Shown: piece by piece, positions 25,164-31,320 of the stretch
Layout of the letters: the number at the start of each line of letters is the position of its first letter
How positions within the stretch are numbered: position 1 is the stretch's first letter
Assembly: GCA_902465495.1 (NCBI GenBank)
Contig: CABQND010000024.1
Coordinates: forward strand, 1 to 31,320
Length of the DNA: 31,320 bases
Source of the DNA: an uncultured Eubacteriales bacterium
GTDB lineage: Bacteria; Bacillota; Clostridia; Christensenellales; Borkfalkiaceae
Reading direction: 5' to 3'
Made by a program: the position numbers and the translations under genes
Notes under the pieces: model-generated
The model's database searches: none
What the model saw: the letters and a program-made list of their open reading frames with translations, nothing else
Told to the model about the DNA's origin: nothing

Positions 25164-27461
25164 TCACGCCTCCTGCCATGCAAGAACGGGGAACCCGTTC
25201 CCGTCTTTCCACACAGTCCTTCCAGCATTCAACTTCTCCGCCAACGAGGCAAACTCACTTTCTTGAATCGAGTAAGCGTCAAACGGTTCCGGACTGAATC
25301 CGACAGTATACATTCCGTCCGCCTCCATCGCATAGCAATTGCGGATACTGCCGGTGTTCGCTCCGCAGACAGTGCCCGCCGCAATGGTTTCTCCATCCGC
25401 TCCGACAACCATGCCCGTACTGTAACAATCCGCCAATACTCCGGTGTTATTTGCCGCAACACCGCCCGCATACACAGTTCCCGTGCCTTCTTTTGACAAC
25501 GCCGCAACAGCTCCCGTATTATAACAATCATTTACCGTACCGCTGTTTTTAGCGACGATGCCGCCAGCAGCGCCGCCTTTTTCGCCGTCTGCGTTGACCG
25601 TCGCGCCGTTTGCACATTGCAAAACAGCACCCCCGTCGTTCACGGCACAGATCCCGGCAGCATAAGAAGAGGGATTGGAAGAATACACTTCGATATATCC
25701 AGCAACAACGCATTTTGATATTGTTGCGCCGTCGCCGTAACCGATTATACCGCCAGCAAATCCGCCATCGGTATTCAAGCGGAAATCCACATCTGCTGTA
25801 CAATTTTCAATCATTGCGTCCAAAAATGCCGCAATCCCGCCTGCATAGAGTTGGCCTTTCCCAACGCCTGCATCGGAATAAGAAATTTCGACCTCTACAT
25901 TTTTTACGGCGCCGTTGAGATATCCGAAGAGACCTGCATAACCGCCCTTTCCATCCGCCTCAATGCCATACAATCGATGTCCCGCACCATCCAAACTGCC
26001 CCAGAAAGGCGTCTGATAACTTCCGATCGCTGTCCATTCCCCGAGTTCAATATCCGAAGTAAGCACATACGCTTTGCCGTAGTCCATACCCTTTAAATCC
26101 GCCGCCGTAGCGATTTTGACAGGATTACCTTCGGTACCGTACGACGCCGCGCGAGCAAAACTTCTTGCTTCTGTATTTTGCTGATACGGAAGATATCCGT
26201 CCTCGATCGTCCAGCCTTGCAGCCCGATCTGCCCATACCATTCTGCGTCATTCAGATACGCCGCCGGCACAGTCTCTGCGATCGTCCGACGATGCCGCGC
26301 CGTTGCAAGAATTTCGCCGGTGCGATCCAAAGTCAAAACCTGACCATTCCATCCATAGCAGTCAATCTGCTCAAAATCAAGAAAATTTCTTCCGGTCACG
26401 CCGCCGAGGAAAGTATCACCGCCCACGACCGTACAAGTCACATCCGCCGCCGAAAAACAGCGAAGAAGCTTGCCGCCGTTGTTATCGCCCGCAACTCCGC
26501 CCGCAAAGGCATGATAATCCCCGCACGATGCTTGCACAATTGAGGAAACGGCAAAGCTGTCGCTGATCTCCCCTCCGTTGTATCCGACGACACCTCCCGC
26601 ATACGCCGAAGCGGAAGAGCCTGAAGACTGCGCCGAAACAATACCGTAATGGGAACTGGAACAAACCTTTCCAAACCGTTCTGCTTCCCCGCCATTATAC
26701 CCGACAACGCCCCCTGCGTAAACATTGGCCGTATTTTCAGCCTCTATGTCCGCATACGCCGTGCACTTTTCAATGACACCGTTCACATTTCTGCCTGCAA
26801 TGCCGCCAACATACACCGAAAGACGTACATCTTCGGAAACAATGGATATTTCCGTTTCGGCAACGCAATTTTCAATACGTCCTCCCTCCACATATTGCGC
26901 AACGCCGCCGCAATACAATGTTCCGGTTACATTTTTTTCAATTTTTGACTGTACTGTAAGATTCTTTACCGTCCCGCTTACATACCCGAACAAGGAATCG
27001 GTCAGCCCCGATACTGTATAGCCGTTCCCATCCAATGTTCCCGCAAAAGGTTCTTCTGCAGATCCAAGCGGCGCACCCTCTTTTCCGGACAGATCGAGAT
27101 CGTTTTCCAAACGATAATTCCCGCTTCCCATCGCAAAGAACTCTTCCGCTGTACGCACAGACTGTATTTCGGCAAGCGAATTCCAGCGCGCATATAAAGT
27201 CAGATCCTGCGTAACAGGCGTTTTAAAATCATATGCGTTTCCCGAACAATCTGCGTTCATATACCACCCGCCGAATTCATATCCATCGGCGGAAGGAGCC
27301 GTCGGCTCTTCCGCACATTCGCCTTCCGTTACCGTCTGCGTCGCAATACTGATCTTTTGCCCGTTCCCGTCAAACGTTACCGTATATGTTGCGGGTGATG
27401 CGGCACAGCCTGCAAACAATGCCAGCGCCAAAAACAACACCGCGATCAATAATTTCTTCAT
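25164..27461 (-). CDS. Lipoprotein with InlB-type repeat and two GLUG-like repeat arrays
   Basis: A 765-residue surface lipoprotein. The signal peptide ends in a clear lipobox LFAGC, so C19 is the lipidated cysteine. One InlB/Listeria-Bacteroides-type repeat follows (about 25-93), with TVTFDGNG, GYEFGGWY and LTLYARW. Two arrays of glycine-rich GLUG-like repeats (about 105-380 and 445-745) repeat AGGVVGYNGG or AGGI-type units and should form a right-handed beta-helix. Each array opens with a YxLxxDIxLG and GxLDGxGxxxxGL unit. GLUG domains are common in surface adhesins and carbohydrate-associated proteins; no enzyme is indicated. The ATG (27459-27461) has AAGGAG, which overlaps the stop of the previous gene. 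The in-frame TTG further upstream is less likely. Confidence 0.85.
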   Translation of the reverse strand: MKKLLIAVLFLALALFAGCAASPATYTVTFDGNGQKISIATQTVTEGECAEEPTAPSADGYEFGGWYMNADCSGNAYDFKTPVTQDLTLYARWNSLAEIQSVRTAEEFFAMGSGNYRLENDLDLSGKEGAPLGSAEEPFAGTLDGNGYTVSGLTDSLFGYVSGTVKNLTVQSKIEKNVTGTLYCGGVAQYVEGGRIENCVAETEISIVSEDVRLSVYVGGIAGRNVNGVIEKCTAYADIEAENTANVYAGGVVGYNGGEAERFGKVCSSSHYGIVSAQSSGSSASAYAGGVVGYNGGEISDSFAVSSIVQASCGDYHAFAGGVAGDNNGGKLLRCFSAADVTCTVVGGDTFLGGVTGRNFLDFEQIDCYGWNGQVLTLDRTGEILATARHRRTIAETVPAAYLNDAEWYGQIGLQGWTIEDGYLPYQQNTEARSFARAASYGTEGNPVKIATAADLKGMDYGKAYVLTSDIELGEWTAIGSYQTPFWGSLDGAGHRLYGIEADGKGGYAGLFGYLNGAVKNVEVEISYSDAGVGKGQLYAGGIAAFLDAMIENCTADVDFRLNTDGGFAGGIIGYGDGATISKCVVAGYIEVYSSNPSSYAAGICAVNDGGAVLQCANGATVNADGEKGGAAGGIVAKNSGTVNDCYNTGAVAALSKEGTGTVYAGGVAANNTGVLADCYSTGMVVGADGETIAAGTVCGANTGSIRNCYAMEADGMYTVGFSPEPFDAYSIQESEFASLAEKLNAGRTVWKDGNGFPVLAWQEA

Positions 27462-27471
27462 GCAAGTCTCC

Positions 27472-29646
27472 TTAACGTATTTCAATATCTCGTACAGGGG
27501 CGCCCACTCCGTAGAACTGTAAATTCTTACAGTTCGTCCAGCTGTTCACGTACTCCACCGTAACTTTAACATACCTCGCACGAACGTTGTCGATCTCTCC
27601 TTCAAACACTTTGCCCGCACCGCCCGTCTCAAAATTATCAAACACCGTCGTCCAGCTCTCTTTCGTTTCCGACAATTCGATCCTCAGTTTATAATTCGGA
27701 TCGCTGATCTCGTCCTGGAATGTATATTGAAAGCCTTGCACAACGCACACCCGGCCCAGATCCAGTTCCAGCCAGTGCTCTCCGCCTGCCGTTGACGCAC
27801 ACCAGAAATACCCTGCACCGTCGCCGCTCTGCACCCAGACATTTTCCGGATTCATCGTCGCAATTCCCGGACGGTGATTTGTATCCGAAAAGTCGGAAGC
27901 CTCCGGCGTAACATAGCGAGCCAGATCGGTCGCAAACGATGTCGCGAAGATCTTTGTCGCGGCGCCTTCTTTCACGCGGATATATGCAGCCTGCACGCCG
28001 CCCGCCGCCTTTCCTTCTTCAACGGTAAGCGGTTTCCACTCCTTGCCGTCTGCGGAATATTCTACGGTTTCGCTGTCCGTCGTAACACTGTCAATGTAGC
28101 TGTCACCAATGGCGTACACGTCATATCCGCTTTCCGCCGACGGCGTCATACCGCTCGCAACATCTTTGAACCCGTAAACATTCATTTCCGTTACGTTCGC
28201 CCATCCGGGCCCCGCAAACTCACGGATAAGAACAGCGCTTACTTCCCTGTTCACTTCAAGACGGAAACTTTGACCGACATGATCTTTTGCTTCTTCCAGC
28301 TTGACCCAGGATCCGTCTTCCAAACGTCCTTCCACTTCGTAATTGTGCGTACCTTCATTCTGGAAGTAAAATTCCACATAATTCACATATGTTACATATG
28401 TCCACTCGACAGCAAGATATTTGGGGAAATTGCCGTCGTTCGCGCACCAAAAAGTGCTGTAACTTCCGTCAAACGCCATTTCTGTTTCATTGCCCGCGGC
28501 CCAATCGCCCGCGCTGCCTTTCATGCCAAGCGCTATATTGGTACCGCCCGAAAGATCGAACGTTTCAACATACAACTCCTTACTGGAAGGAATTCCGCCC
28601 GAAAGAACGCGCAGACGCATATAACGGAAATATCCGTTCGCTTCTACATCAAAAGTATCTTTCGCCTCTTCCCATGCAACTGTGGCGATTTCCGCCCAGT
28701 TCTCTCCGTCGACGGAAGCTTCGATCGCAAAATCCCACTTTGCGGAAGATGCAAAAATCTGCCTGACCGAACGCACTTCCTGCATTTTGCCAAAGTCTAT
28801 GGTCAGCGTCGCTTCTCCTTCGCTCTCCGCCTGCCACCATGTGTCCGTATCACCGTCAATCGCAAACGCTGCATCATATCCTGCCGCAGAAGAACTCGCC
28901 TGCGCAGTGCCTTCTGTCTCCGGGACATCCAGCTTCCACTGCGCAACCAGTACAAATGAAGCGTTTACTTCGCTGTCGAAATCATACAACTCGCCGTCTT
29001 TAAACCAACCGCGGAAAACATAACCGTCCAAGGAAAGCACACTGTCCGGCTCTTCCGCTTTTCCGCCCTCGATAATCTTTTGAGCACTGATCGCCGGATT
29101 CGCATTACCGCCATTAAGATCAAAACTGACAGTGAATGTCTGCGGAATATGCACTTCCGTCCAACCGGCATATAGAGTTATCGATGACTCGATCGGCGTG
29201 GAAAGATCAAATTTTGTTTCACAACTTTCGTCCGTATACCAACCGTTAAACAGCCAACCGCTTTTCTTCGGTTCGTCAAAATACGCAGTCTTTCCCTCTT
29301 TGACTTTTACCTCATATGCGATCCCGTCAACCATGAATGTGACCGTGTATTCATTTTGCGGTTTAACCGAATCAGTCCGCCAAGTACCGTAAAGAGTGAT
29401 ATCGGAGGTTACGGGAGCCGCTTCATCGTACTTTTTTGTCAGTTCGCTGTCGCTATACCATCCGTCAAATATTTTCCCCGCTACAGGTTCAGGCTCTGCG
29501 CACGAAGCAAGCCCTCCCGATTCAACTTTTTCCGTCGTAACACTGCCGTCTACACTATAACTTACCGTGTACATTGCGGATGCACAGCCCGCAAAACACA
29601 CCACCAAAAGCGCTATCAACGTCACAAACGTCAACATTCTTTTCAT
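27472..29646 (-). CDS. Lipoprotein with three InlB-type repeats and three F5/8C-like domains
   Basis: A 724-residue surface lipoprotein and first gene of the operon. Signal peptide with lipobox CFAGC (C21 lipidated). Three InlB-type repeats follow (about 25-90, 98-163 and 169-238), each with a GW core (DGWY, NGWY, RGWF) and an LYxxW-type end. Three F5/8C-like domains follow at about 245-365, 367-495 and 580-715. The part after about 245 is homologous along its length to residues 36-505 of the GH13-like protein two genes downstream, sharing ALGMKG, CANDG, AGPGWAN and GFKD. It has no enzyme domain, so it is probably a cell-anchored glycan-binding partner. The ATG (29644-29646) has AAAGGGG about 10 bases upstream. 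Confidence 0.85.
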   Translation of the reverse strand: MKRMLTFVTLIALLVVCFAGCASAMYTVSYSVDGSVTTEKVESGGLASCAEPEPVAGKIFDGWYSDSELTKKYDEAAPVTSDITLYGTWRTDSVKPQNEYTVTFMVDGIAYEVKVKEGKTAYFDEPKKSGWLFNGWYTDESCETKFDLSTPIESSITLYAGWTEVHIPQTFTVSFDLNGGNANPAISAQKIIEGGKAEEPDSVLSLDGYVFRGWFKDGELYDFDSEVNASFVLVAQWKLDVPETEGTAQASSSAAGYDAAFAIDGDTDTWWQAESEGEATLTIDFGKMQEVRSVRQIFASSAKWDFAIEASVDGENWAEIATVAWEEAKDTFDVEANGYFRYMRLRVLSGGIPSSKELYVETFDLSGGTNIALGMKGSAGDWAAGNETEMAFDGSYSTFWCANDGNFPKYLAVEWTYVTYVNYVEFYFQNEGTHNYEVEGRLEDGSWVKLEEAKDHVGQSFRLEVNREVSAVLIREFAGPGWANVTEMNVYGFKDVASGMTPSAESGYDVYAIGDSYIDSVTTDSETVEYSADGKEWKPLTVEEGKAAGGVQAAYIRVKEGAATKIFATSFATDLARYVTPEASDFSDTNHRPGIATMNPENVWVQSGDGAGYFWCASTAGGEHWLELDLGRVCVVQGFQYTFQDEISDPNYKLRIELSETKESWTTVFDNFETGGAGKVFEGEIDNVRARYVKVTVEYVNSWTNCKNLQFYGVGAPVRDIEIR

Positions 29647-29692
29647 TGGATTTCTACCCCTTTCCTTATTTTCGGCAACGCAAACTTTTTTA

Positions 29693-29721
29693 TTTTTATA
29701 ATTGCCGCAATTCAGTATCAA
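29693..29721 (-). promoter_or_regulatory. Possible promoter of the surface-protein operon
   Basis: On the minus strand TTGATA (29721-29716) is 17 bases from TAAAAA (29698-29693). The weak -10 would suit an activator-dependent promoter next to the AraC-type gene. The rest of the 29647-29836 gap is A/T-rich with no clear operator. Confidence 0.4.
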
Positions 29722-29801
29722 CTATATCATTTCATAAAAATAAAGTCTTGCTGATTTTTTGAAAAATAGTGCCCTTTTTTTGACTTCACCCCCTCAGCAG
29801 G

Positions 29802-29830
29802 TAGACATTGCCATACATTTGATGTAAAAT
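29802..29830 (+). promoter_or_regulatory. Promoter of the AraC-family gene, predicting a leaderless transcript
   Basis: TAGACA (29802-29807) is 17 bases from TAAAAT (29825-29830). The ATG begins 7 bases after the -10, where transcription itself should start. No purine-rich ribosome binding site precedes the ATG. Confidence 0.65.
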
Positions 29831-29836
29831 AAAATC

Positions 29837-30706
29837 ATGAAAAAACTCGATTATTATGCAAAGTACTCTTTTTCCGATCCGTCTTCTCCTTACGATGTGC
29901 ATTGGTGGTTCAACCGAACAACCGATTACCATTGCCACGTCGATTATTATGAGTTATTTTTAACGATCGGGGACGGACTGATCCAATATTATAACGGGAA
30001 AAGTTTCCCGTTGGAACAACATGCAATCTACATCATACCCAAATTGCAGTACCATCGCATCGATTATATAAAAAAAGAAGGTCATTCCAACATTTTCAAC
30101 CTAAGCGTACGAAAAAATTTCTTTGAACATTGTATCGAGACTTATTCCTCTGCTCTGTCCGAAAAAATCAAGGGCGAAGACTGCCTCGTCGTTCGCCTCA
30201 ACAACGCTTCGTACGAATTTATGCATATGCTTTCTCGTAACGCTACCTATGATGAGGACGAAAACCACAGGCTTCAAGCCGTTCGCCTTTTCCTCGCAAC
30301 CTGCGCCACCCTTTTCCATACCCACGAAAATACCGGAAATACTTTGCCGCAACAAGCCCGCTATGCTCTCGACATCAAAACAAAAATCGATAATCTCGAA
30401 TACATCGAAGAAGATATAACGAATATCTATGCTCGCTATCCCCTCACACCCTCCCTTTTGATCAAAGCCTTTAAAGATCTGACCGGTTTGACAATCGTAA
30501 AATATCAGGTCGAACGCCGCATGAAATATGCCTGCGCCCTACTCACCAATACCGATTATACCGTATTGCATATTTCATCCGCAGTGGGCTACGATTCTTT
30601 GAGCCATTTCACGAATAATTTTAAAAAATATACAGGATTAACGCCCTCTGCTTATCGAAAAGAAAACTCTCCTTCCATAAGATTTGCCCCTCCGAATATT
30701 TACTGA
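29837..30706 (+). CDS. AraC-family transcriptional regulator
   Basis: A 289-residue DNA-binding regulator. The N-terminal half has a cupin-type sensing domain, with YHCHVDYYEL (31-40), IQYYNGKSFPLE and IYIIPKLQYHRI, of the kind that binds sugars or related ligands. The C-terminal AraC/XylS domain (about 190-276) has two helix-turn-helix units, the second containing ISSAVGYDSLSHFTNNFKKYTGLTPSAYRK. It is transcribed away from the four-gene surface-protein operon and is its most likely regulator, probably responding to a saccharide; the ligand is unknown. The ATG (29837) has no ribosome binding site and lies at the predicted transcription start. The gene is followed by the tRNA promoter with no obvious terminator between. 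Confidence 0.93.
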   Translation: MKKLDYYAKYSFSDPSSPYDVHWWFNRTTDYHCHVDYYELFLTIGDGLIQYYNGKSFPLEQHAIYIIPKLQYHRIDYIKKEGHSNIFNLSVRKNFFEHCIETYSSALSEKIKGEDCLVVRLNNASYEFMHMLSRNATYDEDENHRLQAVRLFLATCATLFHTHENTGNTLPQQARYALDIKTKIDNLEYIEEDITNIYARYPLTPSLLIKAFKDLTGLTIVKYQVERRMKYACALLTNTDYTVLHISSAVGYDSLSHFTNNFKKYTGLTPSAYRKENSPSIRFAPPNIY

Positions 30707-30757
30707 CCGATCTTGTCGAAAAATTCTTTTTTATACGAAAATATTGGCAAAAAACAA

Positions 30758-30786
30758 TTGACAAAAAAATCTCTTTTTGATATAAT
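30758..30786 (+). promoter_or_regulatory. Consensus promoter of the tRNA cluster
   Basis: A perfect TTGACA (30758-30763) is 17 bases from a perfect TATAAT (30781-30786). The first tRNA starts 19 bases later. No other element is seen between araC and the tRNAs. Confidence 0.93.
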
Positions 30787-30805
30787 CTCTTAGCGTCGTG
30801 TGAAT

Positions 30806-30879
<74 letters not shown>

Positions 30880-30911
30880 TTAGCATTCGTAGAGAGTCGA
30901 GCGTATATCAT

Positions 30912-30988
<77 letters not shown>

Positions 30989-30996
30989 AATTTTAT

Positions 30997-31074
30997 GGCG
31001 GGTGTAGCTCAGTTGGCTAGAGCGCCAGATTGTGGCTCTGGAGGTCGTGGGTTCGATTCCCGTCGCCCGCCCCA
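30997..31074 (+). tRNA. tRNA-His (anticodon GTG)
   Basis: The anticodon stem CCAGA/TCTGG holds loop TTGTGGC, anticodon GTG. The extra 5' G (30997) opposite C73, the histidine identity pair, is encoded. CCA is encoded. The GTG anticodon makes it a substrate for the queuosine enzymes (tgt, queA) encoded in this window. Confidence 0.97.
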
Positions 31075-31086
31075 TAAAATTTTCCT

Positions 31087-31161
31087 TGGGGTGTCGCCAA
31101 GCGGTAAGGCACCGGATTTTGATTCCGGCATTCGTAAGTTCGAATCTTGCCACCCCAGCCA
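31087..31161 (+). tRNA. tRNA-Gln (anticodon TTG)
   Basis: The acceptor TGGGGTG pairs with CACCCCA. The anticodon stem CCGGA/TCCGG holds loop TTTTGAT, anticodon TTG. CCA is encoded. Confidence 0.97.
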
Positions 31162-31181
31162 TTCGTCTAAAATATCAAAAT

Positions 31182-31257
31182 GGTCCATTAGCTCAGTTGG
31201 CAGAGCACGTGACTTTTAATCACGGTGTCCCGCGTTCGAATCGCGGATGGATCACCA
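31182..31257 (+). tRNA. tRNA-Lys (anticodon TTT)
   Basis: The acceptor GGTCCAT pairs with ATGGATC (one G-U pair). The anticodon stem CGTGA/TCACG holds loop CTTTTAA, anticodon TTT. CCA is encoded. Confidence 0.96.
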
Positions 31258-31262
31258 TATAT

Positions 31263-31320
31263 GCACCTTTAGCTCAGTTGGTAGAGCAACTGACTCTTAA
31301 TCAGTGGGTCCCGGGTTCGA
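31263..31320 (+). tRNA. tRNA-Lys (anticodon CTT), cut by window end
   Basis: The 5' acceptor, D arm, anticodon arm ACTGA/TCAGT with loop CTCTTAA (anticodon CTT) and the start of the T arm are visible. The 3' end lies beyond the window. It is the second lysine isoacceptor in a row. Confidence 0.92.

Noticed and set aside
25164..27461. Tandem DNA repeat or CRISPR-like array
   Set aside because: The repetition is at protein level (GLUG-like units) with diverged DNA. No regularly spaced identical repeats occur anywhere in the window.
27874..28959. Plus-strand open frame of 361 codons inside the F5/8C lipoprotein gene
   Set aside because: The minus-strand frame has a signal peptide, repeats and domains; the plus-strand translation is basic and featureless.
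30707..30805. Intrinsic terminator after the AraC-family gene
   Set aside because: No stem followed by a T-run could be found; the T-rich stretches there are parts of the tRNA promoter region.

Overview
The window looks like chromosomal DNA of a Clostridia-class member of the Bacillota. The main evidence is a SCIFF peptide gene with its radical SAM maturase beside a small four-helix membrane protein, set in the usual clostridial run of ruvCAB, queA, tgt, yajC, secD, secF, recJ and rel. Ribosome binding sites are strong (AGGAGG type), promoters are sigma-A-like, and the complete tRNA genes all encode CCA. The two surface lipoproteins and the large secreted glycosidase-like protein would suit a gut or other glycan-rich habitat, but that is inference. 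I cannot name a genus.

Positions 1-19868 form a housekeeping block of 18 genes, all on the minus strand. In transcription order it starts at a promoter near 20008-20036 and runs ruvC-ruvA-ruvB-queA-tgt (Holliday junction processing, then queuosine tRNA modification), ending at a terminator near 15241. yajC follows with its own promoter, then a membrane protein whose ribosome binding site lies inside a terminator-like hairpin. Next are the SCIFF peptide gene, an attenuator-like hairpin, the SCIFF maturase and a gamma-carbonic-anhydrase-like gene. secD-secF have a near-consensus promoter and end at a terminator. recJ-rel (sharing an ATGA overlap) end at another terminator. A metallo-beta-lactamase-fold hydrolase and hemZ follow. 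rpsO and pnp close the block, each followed by an intrinsic terminator.

Positions 19869-21560 hold argH on the plus strand. Its promoter faces the ruvC promoter across a shared hairpin, and the gene ends at a terminator that converges on the next operon.

Positions 21560-30706 are an accessory locus. A four-gene minus-strand operon encodes a lipoprotein with three InlB-type repeats and three F5/8C-like domains, a lipoprotein with one InlB-type repeat and two GLUG-like repeat arrays, a secreted 951-residue protein with three F5/8C-like domains and a divergent GH13-like barrel, and a small lipoprotein with a possible CBM9-like domain. Gaps are 3-10 bases and stop codons abut or overlap ribosome binding sites, so translation is probably coupled. 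A divergent AraC-family regulator, apparently made from a leaderless mRNA, is the obvious candidate controller. The set reads as a surface glycan-binding and processing system with no transporter in view.

Positions 30758-31320 hold a tRNA cluster (Gly-TCC, Arg-TCT, His-GTG, Gln-TTG, Lys-TTT, Lys-CTT, the last cut by the window end) behind a perfect consensus promoter.

The least ordinary observations are SecD and SecF lacking the conserved membrane aspartates of the proton-relay motifs, the GH13-like protein keeping its nucleophile and acid/base candidates but losing other family-conserved residues, and a roughly 470-residue binding module shared by two proteins of the accessory operon. No gene-free stretch exceeds 300 bases.
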